The notes: generated by a model not told the origin, from the sequence alone. Counted from the first letter of the stretch, positions 1 through 11,205 are shown. The stretch is 64,000 bases of DNA from Nitratireductor sp. B36 (GCF_020833685.1 NZ_JACKZY010000002.1:682001-746000); one strand, 5' to 3'. Numbers and translations are program-made.

Positions 1-1131
1 CCGGTGGCTAACTGGTGGTGGACCATTGACCGGTGGTTTCTCGCGGCCTTCCTCATGCTGATGGGGCTGGGCGTGGTCCTGTCGTTTGCGGCAAGCCCCG
101 CCGTGGCGGAGCGCATCGGCTTGTCGAGTTTTCATTTCGTCACGCGCCAGATCGTTTACATGCTGCCTGCGTTGGTGGTCATGATCGCGATTTCCTTCCT
201 CAGTCCGCGTCAGGTACGTCGGGTCGCCCTCGTCATGCTTGCGGGCGCGCTGGTTCTGATGGTGGTCACCCTTTTTGCGGGCATGGAAGTCAAGGGTTCG
301 CGGCGCTGGCTCTATGTATTCGGAGTGTCCGTCCAACCTTCCGAATATCTGAAGCCGGCCTTTGTGGTGATCTGCGCGTGGCTCTTTCATGAGCACGCCC
401 GGCAGCCGGAGATCCCGGGCAACCTGTTCGCAATGCTTCTTCTGGGGCTCGTGATCGCGCTTCTGGTGGCCCAGCCTGATCTCGGCCAGACCATGCTGGT
501 TCTCGGCACCTGGGGGGCGATGTTCTTCATCGCCGGAATGCCATGGCTGTGGATTGCGGTGCTTGGTGCATTGGGTGCAGGCGGGGCATTTCTTGCCTAC
601 ACGATTTTCCCTCACGTGGCCGACCGCATCGACCGCTTCCTGACCGGTGAGGGTGACACCTATCAGGTGGATATGAGCATCGAGGCGATAACCCGCGGCG
701 GCTGGTTTGGACGTGGTCCTGGCGAAGGGACCGTCAAACGTATCCTGCCTGACAGCCACACGGATTTTGTCTTTGCGGTTGCCGGTGAGGAGTTCGGCAT
801 CATCCTGTGTCTGATCCTGCTTGGGCTGTTTGCCTTTGTGGTCTTGCGCGGGCTGACGAAAGCGCGGCGTGAGGAGGATGACTTCACACGCTATGCGGTG
901 AGCGGCCTCGTTATCCTGTTTGGTTTTCAGTCAATCATCAACATGGGTGTGAATGTCCGTATGCTGCCGGCCAAGGGTATGACGTTGCCCTTCATCTCCT
1001 ATGGCGGTTCGTCGCTGATCGCCATGGCCATTTCCATGGGTTTCGTGCTGGCGCTGACGCGCCGCAAACCGGAGAAGCGCCGCCCTGTGGCCTATGCGCC
1101 GGCATCGGGACACGAGGCGATCGCGAACTGA
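1..1131 (+). CDS. ftsW: Septal SEDS glycosyltransferase FtsW (5' end cut by window)
   Basis: FtsW is the SEDS-family peptidoglycan polymerase of the divisome and works in the inner membrane with PBP3/FtsI. The reading frame is open to base 1. A GTG at base 4 exists, but FtsW proteins normally carry some residues before the conserved WWWTIDRW stretch, so the real start is probably just upstream of the window. About ten hydrophobic segments are visible. The SEDS signatures [10 protein letters not shown] (near residue 160) and [10 protein letters not shown] (near residue 330) are intact. The gene ends 1 base before the murG start, so translation is probably coupled. It is the first visible gene of the dcw cluster. 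Confidence 0.95.
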   Translation, partial: PVANWWWTIDRWFLAAFLMLMGLGVVLSFAASPAVAERIGLSSFHFVTRQIVYMLPALVVMIAISFLSPRQVRRVALVMLAGALVLMVVTLFAGMEVKGSRRWLYVFGVSVQPSEYLKPAFVVICAWLFHEHARQPEIPGNLFAMLLLGLVIALLVAQPDLGQTMLVLGTWGAMFFIAGMPWLWIAVLGALGAGGAFLAYTIFPHVADRIDRFLTGEGDTYQVDMSIEAITRGGWFGRGPGEGTVKRILPDSHTDFVFAVAGEEFGIILCLILLGLFAFVVLRGLTKARREEDDFTRYAVSGLVILFGFQSIINMGVNVRMLPAKGMTLPFISYGGSSLIAMAISMGFVLALTRRKPEKRRPVAYAPASGHEAIAN

Positions 1132-1132
1132 T

Positions 1133-2257
1133 ATGAAACGTGGCACGATCCTTCTTGCCGCCGGTGGGACCGGCGGTCATCTCTTTCCGGCTGAAGCGCT
1201 GGCACATGCGCTACACGCGCGTGGGTGGCAGGTGCATCTGGCGACAGACAAGCGGGCAGCGCGCTTCTCCGGCGATTTCCCCGCCGAGGAAACCCATGTC
1301 ATTGAGAGCGCCACATTCGGTTCGAAAAACCCGATTGCGCTTCTGAAAGCGGGCTGGACCATCTGGCGTGGCGTCAAGCAGGCCTCGGCGCTGATGCAGC
1401 GGCTGAAGCCCGCCGCGGTGGTCGGCTTCGGCGGGTACCCGACCCTGCCGCCGCTCTGGGCGGCGACGCGAAGAGGTATTCCCGCGTTGATCCATGAGCA
1501 GAACGCCGTGATGGGGCGTGCCAACAAGGCGCTGGCATCGCGTGTGGAGGCCATTGCCGGTGGCTTTCTGGCCGATGAGGGACCGTTTGCCGACAAGATT
1601 TTCATGACGGGCAATCCGGTCCGTCCGGCAGTTATTGAGGCGGCTGGCGAGGCTTACCGAGCGGCAGATTCGCAGGCCGCATTTCGTTTGCTTGTTTTTG
1701 GCGGCAGCCAGGGGGCGCAGTTTTTTTCCGATGCCATCCCTCCTGCCATCGCGAAGCTCGCGCCGAAGCAAATCAAACGCCTTCGCGTCACTCAACAGGC
1801 GCGACCGGAAGACGAAGCGGAAGTTCGTGCCGCTTATGACAAGCTTGGTGTGCCGGCAGAGGTTTCGACATTTTTCAACGATATGGCGCGGCGCATTGCC
1901 GAGAGCCATCTGGTGATATCGCGTTCGGGTGCCTCGACCGTTTCGGAGATTGCAGCGATTGGCCGACCGGCCTTTCTGGTGCCCTACCCGCATGCGCTCG
2001 ACCACGATCAGGCAGCCAATGCAGCAGCGCTGGAGCGCGCCGGGGGGGCTGAACTCCATCCGCAGGCCACGCTCAGCCCCGAGCGTCTTGCCGAACTGAT
2101 CGGAGGAGCGATGGAGCAGCCTCAACGCCTCGCCGACATGGCCGCGGCAGCGCATGGCGTGGGTAAAACGAATGCGGCCACGTTGCTTGCAGACCTCGTT
2201 GAGGCTATTGCCTCCGGCCAATCTGCCAAATCAGTGAAAGAAGGAAGCCACGCATGA
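1133..2257 (+). CDS. murG: UDP-GlcNAc:lipid I N-acetylglucosaminyltransferase MurG
   Basis: MurG transfers GlcNAc onto lipid I to make lipid II on the cytoplasmic face of the inner membrane. The ATG at 1133 was chosen because it follows the ftsW stop directly and places the GT-B glycine loop [12 protein letters not shown] at residues 8-19, as in the family. The frame is open upstream but that part only overlaps ftsW. The C-terminal domain shows [12 protein letters not shown] and [31 protein letters not shown], typical of nucleotide-sugar binding. Length (374 aa) is normal. The stop overlaps the murC start by 4 bases (ATGA). Confidence 0.96.
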   Translation: MKRGTILLAAGGTGGHLFPAEALAHALHARGWQVHLATDKRAARFSGDFPAEETHVIESATFGSKNPIALLKAGWTIWRGVKQASALMQRLKPAAVVGFGGYPTLPPLWAATRRGIPALIHEQNAVMGRANKALASRVEAIAGGFLADEGPFADKIFMTGNPVRPAVIEAAGEAYRAADSQAAFRLLVFGGSQGAQFFSDAIPPAIAKLAPKQIKRLRVTQQARPEDEAEVRAAYDKLGVPAEVSTFFNDMARRIAESHLVISRSGASTVSEIAAIGRPAFLVPYPHALDHDQAANAAALERAGGAELHPQATLSPERLAELIGGAMEQPQRLADMAAAAHGVGKTNAATLLADLVEAIASGQSAKSVKEGSHA

Positions 2258-3657
2258 AAATGCCGGAGACGATCGGAACCGTGCACTTCGTCGGCATCGG
2301 CGGCATCGGCATGAGTGGTATCGCGGAAGCTCTGCATACGCTGGGGTACCAGGTGCAAGGGTCGGATCAGGCCGAAAATCCCAATGTTGTGCGTTTGCGC
2401 GAGAAGGGGATCGAGGTTTTCGTGGGACATGCCGCCGAAAATCTCGGTGAGGCCGAGGTCATTGTTGTCTCCACGGCCATCAAGAAAAACAACCCGGAAC
2501 TCGTGGCCGCGCGTGAAAAGCACCTTCCGATCGTGCGTCGCGCGGAAATGCTGGCCGAACTGATGCGATTTCGCCAGGCGGTTGCCATCGGAGGAACACA
2601 CGGCAAGACCACAACCACTTCGATGGTGGCTGCCCTGTTCGATGCAGGTGGATTCGATCCGACAGTCATCAATGGCGGCATCATCAATGCCTACGGCACC
2701 AATGCCCGGATGGGCGCGGGCGACTGGATGGTGGTGGAGGCCGATGAAAGCGATGGAAGCTTCCTGAAGCTGCCCGCGGAAATTGCCGTCATCACCAATA
2801 TCGATCCGGAGCATCTCGATCATTATGGTGATTTCGACAAATTGCGCGCTGCGTTTCGCCAGTTTGTCGAGAATGTACCGTTTTATGGCTTTGCTTCCAT
2901 GTGTATCGACCACGCCGAAGTTCAGGCGCTTGTTGGGCGGATCGAGGATCGCCGGGTGGTCACTTATGGCGAAAACCCGCAGTCGGATGTGCGCTTTTCC
3001 AACCACCGGATGGATGGGCCTGTTTCCGTGTTTGACGTGACCTTCCGCGATCGCAAGACGGGTGGCACGGAAACGCTCGAGGGACTGCGCCTGCCCATGC
3101 CCGGAAAACACAATGTTTCGAACGCGACGGCGGCGATTGCCGTGGCGCATGAACTGGGCATCGACCATGAGGCGATCCGGACAGGCCTTGCGGGCTTTGG
3201 CGGCGTTAAACGCCGTTTCACGCTCACAGGAAACTGGAACGGCGTGAGCGTTTTCGACGATTATGGGCATCACCCGGTGGAGATCCGTGCGGTTCTGAAA
3301 GCCGCTCGGGAAGCATGCAAGGGGCGTATTCTCGCCATTGCTCAGCCGCACCGTTATTCGCGCCTGCACGATCTCTACGATGATTTTGCGGCTTGCTTCA
3401 ACGAGGCCGACAAAGTGTTGATTGCCCCGGTCTATGCTGCCGGTGAAGACCCGATCGAAGGCGTGTCGTCCGAGGCGCTGGTGGCACGGATTCGTGCGGC
3501 CGGACATCGGGACGTTGCCCATATCGAGGGACCGGAGGCGGTGGAACCTATAGTACGGAGCTGGGCGGAAGAGGGCGATTTCATTGTCTATCTGGGGGCC
3601 GGCAACATCACGCAATGGGCCTATGCGCTTCCTGACGAACTGGGGGCGAATGGATGA
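2254..3657 (+). CDS. murC: UDP-N-acetylmuramate--L-alanine ligase MurC
   Basis: MurC adds L-alanine to UDP-MurNAc, the first step of the peptide stem, in the cytoplasm. The N-terminal Rossmann motif [14 protein letters not shown] lies at about residues 12-25. The Mur-ligase P-loop [10 protein letters not shown] is at about residues 113-122. The [14 protein letters not shown] acidic motif and the C-terminal YGHHP and AQPHRYSR motifs follow. At 467 aa it has the usual length. It overlaps murG and murB by 4 bases each, so the three genes are translationally coupled. Confidence 0.97.
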   Translation: MKMPETIGTVHFVGIGGIGMSGIAEALHTLGYQVQGSDQAENPNVVRLREKGIEVFVGHAAENLGEAEVIVVSTAIKKNNPELVAAREKHLPIVRRAEMLAELMRFRQAVAIGGTHGKTTTTSMVAALFDAGGFDPTVINGGIINAYGTNARMGAGDWMVVEADESDGSFLKLPAEIAVITNIDPEHLDHYGDFDKLRAAFRQFVENVPFYGFASMCIDHAEVQALVGRIEDRRVVTYGENPQSDVRFSNHRMDGPVSVFDVTFRDRKTGGTETLEGLRLPMPGKHNVSNATAAIAVAHELGIDHEAIRTGLAGFGGVKRRFTLTGNWNGVSVFDDYGHHPVEIRAVLKAAREACKGRILAIAQPHRYSRLHDLYDDFAACFNEADKVLIAPVYAAGEDPIEGVSSEALVARIRAAGHRDVAHIEGPEAVEPIVRSWAEEGDFIVYLGAGNITQWAYALPDELGANG

Positions 3658-4616
3658 GCGGGGCCGCTCTGCTCGACCGTCTCGGGGATCGTCTGTCGGG
3701 GCTGCGGGGGCGTCTGACACCCGACGCCGGCATGGACAAGATCACCTGGTTTCGCGCTGGCGGGTCTGCTGACGCGCTGTTTCAGCCCGCTGATGAAGAG
3801 GATCTGGCTGCCTTCCTGAAGGCGGTGCCGGAGGACATTCCGGTGACCATGGTGGGGATCGGTTCGAACCTGCTTGTGCGCGAAGGCGGCATTCGTGGTT
3901 TTGTGGTGCGCCTGTCGGCCAAGGGATTCGGCCAGGCGGAGATCGTTTCCGATACGCAAATCCGAGCCGGAGCGGCCATCCCCGACAAGCGGCTCGCAGC
4001 AGCGGCGCTTGAGGCGGGCATCGGTGGTTTTCACTTCTATCACGGCATACCCGGCGGACTGGGTGGGGCGCTGCGCATGAATGCGGGCGCCAATGGCGTC
4101 GAGACCAGGGAGCGGGTCGTGGAAGTGCGCGCGCTCGACCGGAAGGGCGACCTGCACGTCTTCTCGAACGCCGATATGGGATACGACTACCGCCATTCCT
4201 CGGTGCCAAAAGATCTGATCTTCACCTCCGCCCTGATGGAGGGCTACCCCGAAGACCGGGAGACGATCCAGAAAGAGATGGATGCGGTGCAGCACCATCG
4301 CGAGACCGTGCAGCCGGTGCGCGAGAAGACGGGTGGTTCGACATTCAAGAACCCTCCCGGCACATCGGCCTGGAAGGAAGTCGACAAGGCCGGATGCCGC
4401 GGGCTTACCATCGGCGGTGCGCAGATGTCGCCCATGCACTGCAATTTCATGATCAACACGGGTACGGCGAGCGGGTACGATCTCGAGTATCTCGGTGAAA
4501 CGGTCCGGGCGCGCGTGCTTGAGCATTCAGGGATTCGCCTGGAGTGGGAGATCAAACGCATCGGCGAATTCAGGCCGGGGCGCGAGATCGATCCGCTGTT
4601 GGGGCAAATGCTCTGA
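3654..4616 (+). CDS. murB: UDP-N-acetylenolpyruvoylglucosamine reductase MurB
   Basis: MurB is the FAD- and NADPH-dependent enzyme that reduces enolpyruvyl-UDP-GlcNAc to UDP-MurNAc. The FAD-binding segment [16 protein letters not shown] is near residues 67-82 and [16 protein letters not shown] near 129-144. The catalytic serine sits in [12 protein letters not shown] near residue 225. The 320-aa length and this shorter loop pattern fit the type IIa MurB common in alphaproteobacteria. It overlaps murC by 4 bases. A 307-base gap follows before ddlB, so the transcript may be re-initiated there. Confidence 0.96.
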   Translation: MSGAALLDRLGDRLSGLRGRLTPDAGMDKITWFRAGGSADALFQPADEEDLAAFLKAVPEDIPVTMVGIGSNLLVREGGIRGFVVRLSAKGFGQAEIVSDTQIRAGAAIPDKRLAAAALEAGIGGFHFYHGIPGGLGGALRMNAGANGVETRERVVEVRALDRKGDLHVFSNADMGYDYRHSSVPKDLIFTSALMEGYPEDRETIQKEMDAVQHHRETVQPVREKTGGSTFKNPPGTSAWKEVDKAGCRGLTIGGAQMSPMHCNFMINTGTASGYDLEYLGETVRARVLEHSGIRLEWEIKRIGEFRPGREIDPLLGQML

Positions 4617-4740
4617 GGATGAAACCAAGCCTGCGCATGAGGCGGGTTCTGTTCCGATCGTGAGGCGCCTTCATTTGTGTCGTGTCAAGTTGCGCGGCAG
4701 GGGTGTTCGCGTTCACAAAGTGTAAAATTTTCAGAAAATT

Positions 4741-4820
4741 GAATCTTCGGGAATCTCAAGCCCTTGCCATGGAATCAAACCTCTGATTCTTTGGCTCATA
4801 AGTAATCACTGATTTGAGTC
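4741..4820. promoter_or_regulatory. Cluster of five GANTC (CcrM) sites upstream of ddlB
   Basis: The 307-base murB-ddlB gap (4617-4923) contains no convincing gene. Its central, AT-richer part carries five GANTC pentamers in 80 bases, starting at 4741, 4751, 4772, 4785 and 4816 (GAATC three times, GATTC, GAGTC). GANTC is the target of the cell-cycle methyltransferase CcrM of alphaproteobacteria. By chance about 0.3 sites would be expected in 80 bases. The position, just before ddlB-ftsQ-ftsA-ftsZ, suggests a promoter region sensitive to methylation state. The promoter itself was not identified. Confidence 0.55.
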
Positions 4821-4923
4821 GCGGCGTTCGGGTCGGGGGCTTTCCTAATCGAGGAGGTCTCACTCGGCCAATGCAGCTTATCGCCCAAAATTCTGGGCGG
4901 CCGGACAAGGGGGTAGCCGGACC

Positions 4924-5850
4924 ATGAAGAGAAAGAACGTTGCCGTGCTTATGGGAGGTTTTTCCTCTGAACGGCCCGTCAGTCTTTCTTCCGGCTCTGC
5001 CTGTGCCGATGCTCTCGAGGTTGAGGGATATGCCGTCACGCGCGTCGATGTCGGGCGCGATGTGGCGCGTGTCCTGTCCGAGCTCAACCCGGATGTCGCC
5101 TTCAATGCATTGCACGGTCCATTCGGTGAGGATGGGGCGATCCAGGGGATTCTCGAATATCTCGACATCCCCTACACGCATTCGGGCGTGCTCGCATCCG
5201 CGCTGGCCATGGACAAACAGCTCGCCAAGACGGTGGCGAAGGCTGAGGGTATTCCCGTTGCCGATGCGCTGGTGGTGAACCGTTTCGAGATCGGCAATGA
5301 GCACCCCATGGCGCCGCCCTATGTGGTGAAACCCGTCAATGAGGGGTCGAGCTTCGGTGTGGTCATTGTCACCGAAGGGCAGAGCAACCCGCCGCAGATC
5401 ATCGGGTCCACCGAGTGGCAATACGGCGAGCGCGTGATGGTGGAGCGCTACATTGCGGGGCGTGAATTCACCTGCGCGGTGATGGGGGATCGGGTGCTTG
5501 GCATCGCGGAGATCATTCCGGTTGGGCACGCCTTTTACGATTATGATTCAAAATACGTTCCCGGGGGCTCAAAACACGAATGCCCGGCAAAACTTTCACC
5601 AAATATTTACCAAAAAATAGAAACACTGGCCCTTAAGGCACACAAGGCTATTGGCTGCCGGGGCGTGTCCCGGTCCGACTTCCGTTTCGACGATCGCAAA
5701 TCCGATGATGGGGAGCTTGTCTGGTTGGAGGTGAACACGCAGCCCGGCATGACGCCAACCTCTCTGGTGCCCGAGATCGCCGCTGCGGCGGGAATTGGGT
5801 TTGGTGAATTGTTGAGTTGGATTGTGGAGGACGCCTCGTGTTCTCGCTGA
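4924..5850 (+). CDS. ddlB: D-alanine--D-alanine ligase DdlB
   Basis: This is an ATP-grasp enzyme that makes the D-Ala-D-Ala dipeptide of the peptidoglycan stem. The N-terminal [15 protein letters not shown] loop corresponds to the family's GGxSxEReVSL motif. ATP-grasp elements [14 protein letters not shown] (near residue 137) and the metal-binding [17 protein letters not shown] near the C terminus are intact. Length (308 aa) is typical. The ATG at 4924 follows a GGGGGTAGCCGG stretch. The gene is the first after a gap rich in GANTC sites and overlaps the start of ftsQ. Confidence 0.96.
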   Translation: MKRKNVAVLMGGFSSERPVSLSSGSACADALEVEGYAVTRVDVGRDVARVLSELNPDVAFNALHGPFGEDGAIQGILEYLDIPYTHSGVLASALAMDKQLAKTVAKAEGIPVADALVVNRFEIGNEHPMAPPYVVKPVNEGSSFGVVIVTEGQSNPPQIIGSTEWQYGERVMVERYIAGREFTCAVMGDRVLGIAEIIPVGHAFYDYDSKYVPGGSKHECPAKLSPNIYQKIETLALKAHKAIGCRGVSRSDFRFDDRKSDDGELVWLEVNTQPGMTPTSLVPEIAAAAGIGFGELLSWIVEDASCSR

Positions 5851-6758
5851 CGTCATCTCAAGCCGGGACTGGCCGGAGCGGCGGACGCTTTCGCGCAGGC
5901 GACATCGTATTGCCGCGCTGGCTGCGCCGTCCGGCGCGTTTCATGCACAGGGTCAATGCGGGTGAAGTCGAAGCGCCGCGTTATGGCGCTACGATCGCGA
6001 CTGCGGTGCTGCTTGGAGCCACGGCGGTTTACGGCGTCGTTGCGGGCGGACATCTGCCACAGGTGCTGCAGAGCGTGACCGCGCGGACGGGACTTGCAAT
6101 CGCGCAGGTCAACGTGATCGGCAATCAGGAAACCTCAGAAATCGATGTTTTGCAGGAGGTCGGTCTGAACGGCTGGACGGCTCTGGTGGGCTTCAATGCC
6201 GAGGATGCCAGGCAACGTCTTTCCGGTCTGCCCTGGGTCGAAGGTGTTGCCGTGCGCAAGGTCTACCCGGCCACGCTCGAAGTGGACATCACCGAGAAGA
6301 AGGCCTTTGCGATCTGGCAGCACGGCAACGAGCTGTCGCTGATCGAAAAAGACGGCTCCGTGATCGCGCCGTTCGATGGTGGTCGGTATACGACGCTGCC
6401 GATGGTGATCGGTGTCGGCGCGCGCGAGGCCGGGCCTGAGTTCATTGCCAAAGTGGCCAGGCATCCCTCCATCGCGAACGAGGTGCGGGCCTATATCCGC
6501 GTGGGGGACAGGCGCTGGGATTTGCGGCTTAAGAATGGCGTTACCGTGAAGCTGCCCGAGAAGAACGAGGCGCTGACGCTGGCGACGCTCGCCGCCCTTG
6601 ATCGCAAGAATGGTCTTCTGTCGCGCGAAATCACTTCGGTGGACATGCGGCTGCCCGATCGTATGGCGATCGGTCTTTCGGAAGAAGCTGCCAAGGCGCA
6701 CCAGGACGCGATGCGTGAGCGCTACAAGACGCGAATTGCAGACGGGGCGCAGATATGA
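5838..6758 (+). CDS. ftsQ: Cell division protein FtsQ
   Basis: FtsQ is a bitopic inner-membrane divisome scaffold that bridges FtsB/FtsL and the peptidoglycan machinery. The GTG start at 5838 was preferred over the TTG at 5817 because GGAGG lies about 8 bases upstream of it; this start overlaps the end of ddlB. A basic cytoplasmic tail is followed by one membrane segment (near residues 48-68). The POTRA domain begins around [19 protein letters not shown], and the FtsQ domain contains [24 protein letters not shown]. The length (306 aa) is normal for rhizobia. The stop overlaps ftsA by 4 bases. Confidence 0.93.
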   Translation: MFSLTSSQAGTGRSGGRFRAGDIVLPRWLRRPARFMHRVNAGEVEAPRYGATIATAVLLGATAVYGVVAGGHLPQVLQSVTARTGLAIAQVNVIGNQETSEIDVLQEVGLNGWTALVGFNAEDARQRLSGLPWVEGVAVRKVYPATLEVDITEKKAFAIWQHGNELSLIEKDGSVIAPFDGGRYTTLPMVIGVGAREAGPEFIAKVARHPSIANEVRAYIRVGDRRWDLRLKNGVTVKLPEKNEALTLATLAALDRKNGLLSREITSVDMRLPDRMAIGLSEEAAKAHQDAMRERYKTRIADGAQI

Positions 6759-8071
6759 GCTGGTTATCAGATCCCAAAAAGGGTGCTGCCCGTCGCTCCG
6801 GCATCATTACCGTGCTTGATGTCGGGTCGAGCAAGGTCTGCTGCATCATCGCCAGGCTGATGCCGGCGGAAGAGGGGCGGGCACTGCGCCATCGCACGCA
6901 TCGTGTGAAGGTCATCGGCATTGGCCATCAGCAATCGCAGGGCATGAAGTCGGGCGTGATCGTCGATCTCGACCGGGCCGAGGAAGCGATCCGGCTGGCT
7001 GTGGATGCGGCCGAGCGCATGGCGGGGCTGACCGTGGATTCGCTGATCGTCAACGTATCGGCGGGGCGGCTGCGCAGCGAGACGATCTCGGCGTCGATCA
7101 ATCTTGGCGGTCACGAAGTCGCCCAGTCCGACATCAACCGCGTTCTCGCGGCTGGTGCGCGGCAGGGGCTGGAGACCGAGCGCGAGGTGGTGCATTCGCT
7201 GGCGACGGGGTTCAGCCTCGATGCCGAGCGCGGCATTCGCGATCCGCGCGGGATGGTCGGTGCGGAACTCGGCGTCGACATGCACATCCTGACAGCCGAT
7301 GCGGCGCCGCTGCGCAATCTGGAGCTTTGCATCAACCGCTCGCATCTTTCGGTCGAGCGCATGGTGGCAACGCCCTATGCGAGCGGCCTGGCGGCACTGG
7401 TGGACGACGAGGCGCAGATGGGCGCGGCCTGCATCGACATGGGCGGCGGTACGACGACGATCTCCGTTTTCGCGGAGGGCAAGTTCGTGTGGGCCGATGC
7501 GCTGCCGGTCGGCGGCAACCATGTGACGATGGATCTGGTGCGTGGGCTGTCGGCGCGGCTCGAGGATGCGGAGCGGCTGAAGGTGATGCACGGCTCGGCG
7601 CTGATCTCTTCGAGCGACGACAGGGATATCGTTTCCATCCACCCGATGGGCGCGGATCCGAGTGAACAACCGATACAGGTGCCGCGCGCGGTGATGACAA
7701 GGATCATCCGCGCGCGCATCGAAGAAACGCTGGAGATGGTGCGCGACAAGCTCAACCGCTCCGGCTATGGCGGCCTTGTGGGGCGCCGCGTTGTGCTTAC
7801 GGGCGGGGCAAGCCAGCTTGTTGGTCTTCCCGAGGCAACCCGGCGGCTGTTTGGGCGCAATGTCAGGCTCGGGCGTCCGCTCGGCGTGGCGGGGCTGCCC
7901 GAAGCGGCCAAGGGAGCGGCTTTTTCCGCATCCGTGGGGCTGTTGATTTATCCGCAGGTGGCGGAATTCGAGAACCGTGGCCGCGGCGGCAAGAGCGGCA
8001 TATTCACTCGCGCGACCGGCACTGGCGGCCGGTTCCAGCGCGTCAGCCAATGGCTGAAAAGCAACTTCTAG
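6755..8071 (+). CDS. ftsA: Cell division protein FtsA (actin-like FtsZ anchor)
   Basis: FtsA is the actin-fold ATPase that tethers FtsZ filaments to the membrane. The N-terminal ITVLDVGSSKVCCIIARL is the phosphate-1 motif and CIDMGGGTTTISVFAEG the phosphate-2 motif of the ASKHA fold. VVLTGGASQLVGLPE is the adenosine motif. The SHS2 (1C) domain lies between residues of about 90 and 170. The C-terminal RFQRVSQWLKSNF is a plausible amphipathic membrane-targeting helix. The start overlaps the ftsQ stop (ATGA). A 66-base gap precedes ftsZ. Confidence 0.96.
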   Translation: MSWLSDPKKGAARRSGIITVLDVGSSKVCCIIARLMPAEEGRALRHRTHRVKVIGIGHQQSQGMKSGVIVDLDRAEEAIRLAVDAAERMAGLTVDSLIVNVSAGRLRSETISASINLGGHEVAQSDINRVLAAGARQGLETEREVVHSLATGFSLDAERGIRDPRGMVGAELGVDMHILTADAAPLRNLELCINRSHLSVERMVATPYASGLAALVDDEAQMGAACIDMGGGTTTISVFAEGKFVWADALPVGGNHVTMDLVRGLSARLEDAERLKVMHGSALISSSDDRDIVSIHPMGADPSEQPIQVPRAVMTRIIRARIEETLEMVRDKLNRSGYGGLVGRRVVLTGGASQLVGLPEATRRLFGRNVRLGRPLGVAGLPEAAKGAAFSASVGLLIYPQVAEFENRGRGGKSGIFTRATGTGGRFQRVSQWLKSNF

Positions 8072-8137
8072 CGGGGGCGCGCCCCAAATGACGACCGCGG
8101 CGGCGAGGCGGCGGCAAAGGCGGAAAGGACGAGGACA

Positions 8138-9844
8138 ATGACTATCAATCTGCAGAAGCCGGATATTACCGAGCTGAAGCCACGCATCACCGTGTTCGGT
8201 GTCGGGGGCGGGGGCGGCAATGCCGTCAACAACATGATCAATGCTGGCCTGCGGGGCGTCGAGTTTGTCGTCGCCAATACCGACGCACAGGCGCTGACCC
8301 AGTCCAAGGCAGAGCGCCTGATCCAGCTTGGTGCTGCCGTGACCGAAGGACTGGGTGCCGGTTCGCAGCCGGAAGTTGGAAAGGCCGCCGCCGAAGAATG
8401 CATCGACGAGCTGGTCGATCACCTGTCCTCGACCCATATGTGCTTCGTGACCGCCGGCATGGGCGGTGGTACGGGCACCGGTGCTGCGCCCGTCGTGGCA
8501 CGCGCTGCCCGCGAAAAGGGTATTCTGACCGTTGGCGTCGTCACCAAGCCGTTCCACTTCGAAGGCCAGCGCCGCATGAAGACGGCGGAAGCCGGCATCG
8601 AGGAACTGCAAAAGTGCGTCGACACGCTCATTGTCATTCCGAACCAGAACCTCTTCCGCATCGCCAATGACAAAACCACCTTCGCCGACGCTTTTGCGAT
8701 GGCGGACCAGGTGCTCTATTCGGGCGTTGCCTGCATCACAGACCTGATGGTCAAGGAAGGCCTGATCAACCTCGACTTCGCCGACGTCCGTTCGGTGATG
8801 CGCGAGATGGGCAAAGCCATGATGGGCACGGGCGAGGCTTCCGGCGAGGGCCGTGCAATGGCCGCTGCCGAAGCTGCCATCGCCAACCCGCTTCTGGACG
8901 AGAGCTCCATGAAGGGCGCGCGCGGCCTTCTGATCTCGATCACCGGCGGACGCGACCTGACCCTGTTCGAGGTGGACGAGGCAGCAACCCGCATCCGCGA
9001 GGAAGTGGATCCGGACGCGAACATCATTCTTGGCGCGACTTTCGACGAAGATCTCGAAGGCGTTATCCGCGTCTCCGTCGTGGCAACCGGCATCGACAAG
9101 TCCGCTGCCGAAATTTCCGCCCCCGCCACGGCAACGCGTACCATGCAGCCACCTCGGACCATTGAGGCGCAGCGTCCGGCAGCGGCTGCTGTTGAGGCGA
9201 AGCCGCAGCCTGCCTCTGACCCGGTGGCGGAAGCCATTCGTCAGGCTGAGCGTACGAATTCGGAGCCTGCTTCGGCGCCAGCTGCAACACCCGCTGCTGC
9301 ACCTGCTGCCACCCAGGCTGCACGTCCGGCCATGAGCAATGGCGGCTTCCAGCCGCAGAGCTCGCTCTTCCGTACTGCTCAGCCCGTACAGCCGGCTCCG
9401 CGCGCCGCTGCACCTGCACCCAAGCCGGTCCAGCCAGCCCCTGTGGCTGAACACACCGAGCCACAGCCGCAGATGCGGGTTCAGGAGGAGCAGGTTTCCG
9501 CTCCCCGGATGCCGCGCGTTGAAGATTTCCCCCCGGTGGTGAAGGCCGAGATGGAAGCAAAGACGCAGGAGCATGAAGACCGTGGGCCGATGGGGCTTAT
9601 CAAACGTCTCACTCACGGGCTGTCCCGTCGTGACGGCGACCAAGGCTATGCCGAGCAGCCCCGCGAGCCGAAACTGCGCCAAGCTGCTCCTCAGCCGCGT
9701 CGCGCCCCGGAGAGTGAAGGCCAGCTCTATGCACCGCGCCAGGGGCGTCTGGATGAGCACGGCCGGCTCACGACCCAGACTCGGAGTGCCCAGGAAGAGG
9801 ATCACCTGGAGATTCCCGCGTTTCTTCGCCGGCAAGCCAACTAG
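8138..9844 (+). CDS. ftsZ: Cell division GTPase FtsZ, long C-terminal linker form
   Basis: FtsZ is the tubulin-like GTPase that forms the Z ring. The tubulin signature GGGTGTG is at residues 109-115, and the T7 catalytic loop NLDFADV is near residue 210. After the globular core (about 320 residues) comes a Pro/Ala/Gln-rich disordered linker of about 220 residues. The protein ends in the conserved C-terminal peptide [11 protein letters not shown] that binds FtsA and other partners. At 568 aa it is the long FtsZ typical of rhizobia, which often have a second short FtsZ elsewhere. AAGGACGAGGA precedes the ATG. A strong terminator follows. Confidence 0.97.
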   Translation: MTINLQKPDITELKPRITVFGVGGGGGNAVNNMINAGLRGVEFVVANTDAQALTQSKAERLIQLGAAVTEGLGAGSQPEVGKAAAEECIDELVDHLSSTHMCFVTAGMGGGTGTGAAPVVARAAREKGILTVGVVTKPFHFEGQRRMKTAEAGIEELQKCVDTLIVIPNQNLFRIANDKTTFADAFAMADQVLYSGVACITDLMVKEGLINLDFADVRSVMREMGKAMMGTGEASGEGRAMAAAEAAIANPLLDESSMKGARGLLISITGGRDLTLFEVDEAATRIREEVDPDANIILGATFDEDLEGVIRVSVVATGIDKSAAEISAPATATRTMQPPRTIEAQRPAAAAVEAKPQPASDPVAEAIRQAERTNSEPASAPAATPAAAPAATQAARPAMSNGGFQPQSSLFRTAQPVQPAPRAAAPAPKPVQPAPVAEHTEPQPQMRVQEEQVSAPRMPRVEDFPPVVKAEMEAKTQEHEDRGPMGLIKRLTHGLSRRDGDQGYAEQPREPKLRQAAPQPRRAPESEGQLYAPRQGRLDEHGRLTTQTRSAQEEDHLEIPAFLRRQAN

Positions 9845-9873
9845 GCGAGAAACTCTGTTACAAACGTTGATCG

Positions 9874-9899
9874 GGGGGATGCGACGCATCCCCCTTTTT
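9874..9899 (+). terminator. Rho-independent terminator after ftsZ
   Basis: GGGGGATG (9874-9881) pairs with CATCCCCC (9887-9894) across a 5-base loop and is followed by TTTTT. It closes the ftsA-ftsZ transcript. The following 220 bases up to lpxC are AT-rich at first, contain one GANTC site near 9986 and show no gene. Confidence 0.9.
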
Positions 9900-10119
9900 G
9901 TTAAAATTCAGTAAATAATTCAAAAAGTTATAAGACACTCGTGTTTTTCTTATGCCGTAACATGAAGTAAGAAAGCGTGATTTGGAGTCTGTATTGCGCG
10001 ACATTATCTTTCGTTGCGAATAACGGTGGGGTGTGGGACGCATTTTGGGGGTGTCGTCCTGAAACGTTGGACAAGCTGGCGCTGAGAGGCGCGGCCTCGA
10101 AGAGCTCACGGGGACCATT

Positions 10120-11058
10120 TTGCTCGAATATCAGACGACACTCAAAGCACGCTGCTCTCTGTCGGGCATCGGTGTTCATAGCGGCAAGCCGGTCTCCATT
10201 CACTTTTCCCCTGCTGAGCCAGATACTGGTATCGTTTTTCAACGCATCGATGAGGCTGGCACTGGCCGTGTGATTCGCGCGCTTGCTTCCGAGGTTTGCC
10301 AAACCGACCTATGCACCGCCCTTGGTGACGCGCGCGGCGAATCCGTCGCCACGGTTGAGCATCTTATGGCCGCTCTTCTGGCTGTCGGAATTGACAATGT
10401 GGTCATCGAGATCGATGGCAGCGAAGTGCCTGTTCTCGACGGCAGTGCGATCGGCTTTGTGGATGCCTTTGAACAGGCCGGTATCGCCACACTTTCCGTC
10501 AAGCGCCGGTATATCCGCGTCGTGAAGCCCGTTCGCATCGACAATGGCGGTTCCTGGGCCGAGTTTCGCCCCTATGACGGCACGCGCTTTGAGGTCGAAA
10601 TCGACTTCGAGACCCCGGCGATCGGTCGTCAGTCGCTCAGTCTTGACCTGAACGCTGAGAATTTCCGCCAGGAGGTCGCGCGCGCGCGCACCTTCGGTTT
10701 CATCAAGGATGTCGAGCGCCTTTGGGCTGCAGGCTATGCCCTGGGTTCCTCGCTTGAGAACTCGGTCGTGATCGGTGAGGACCACAAGGTCATCAACATG
10801 GAAGGCCTGCGTTATCCCAATGAGTTCGTGCGCCACAAGATGCTCGACGCGGTTGGCGATCTCGCTCTGGCCGGTGCTCGGTTTATCGGCTGTTTTCGTT
10901 CCTATCGTGGCGGGCACCGGCTCAATGCGGCGGCGCTGCGGCACCTTCTGACCGATCGCTCTGCTTATGAGATCGTTGAGACCACGCGGCGTGAGCAGGG
11001 GCGTCGGGCCGAGATGGTGGCTGTGAGTGCGCCGGTTTATGCGCCCTGGACGCTCTGA
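10120..11058 (+). CDS. lpxC: UDP-3-O-acyl-N-acetylglucosamine deacetylase LpxC
   Basis: LpxC is the zinc deacetylase that commits UDP-3-O-acyl-GlcNAc to lipid A synthesis. The N terminus QTTLKARCSLSGIGVHSGKP matches the family. VEHLMAAL carries the first zinc histidine, and HKMLDAVGDLALAG carries the second histidine and the aspartate of the zinc site. The GGHRLN segment is the conserved catalytic histidine region. No ATG lies in frame near the conserved N terminus, so TTG at 10120 was taken as start, with ACGGGG about 6 bases upstream. Length (312 aa) is normal. The gene is monocistronic in appearance, after the ftsZ terminator. Confidence 0.94.
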   Translation: MLEYQTTLKARCSLSGIGVHSGKPVSIHFSPAEPDTGIVFQRIDEAGTGRVIRALASEVCQTDLCTALGDARGESVATVEHLMAALLAVGIDNVVIEIDGSEVPVLDGSAIGFVDAFEQAGIATLSVKRRYIRVVKPVRIDNGGSWAEFRPYDGTRFEVEIDFETPAIGRQSLSLDLNAENFRQEVARARTFGFIKDVERLWAAGYALGSSLENSVVIGEDHKVINMEGLRYPNEFVRHKMLDAVGDLALAGARFIGCFRSYRGGHRLNAAALRHLLTDRSAYEIVETTRREQGRRAEMVAVSAPVYAPWTL

Positions 11059-11205
11059 ACTGCGTTTTTCTGCTGCATTTGCGAACGGGCTTTCCTGCTG
11101 AAACGCCACAAAATTGTACGATTGGCAGGCAATAGCGTTGCCGCGTGGCGGTCATATGCTCTATGACTGCGTTCCGAAATTGATTTTCCGTTTGCGAGAG
11201 GCGAA

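Noticed and set aside
6767-9889. A 1040-codon open frame antisense to ftsA and ftsZ
   Set aside because: It covers two certain genes on the other strand, and its residues (rich in Arg, His, Leu) have no recognisable domain. High GC third positions create such shadows.
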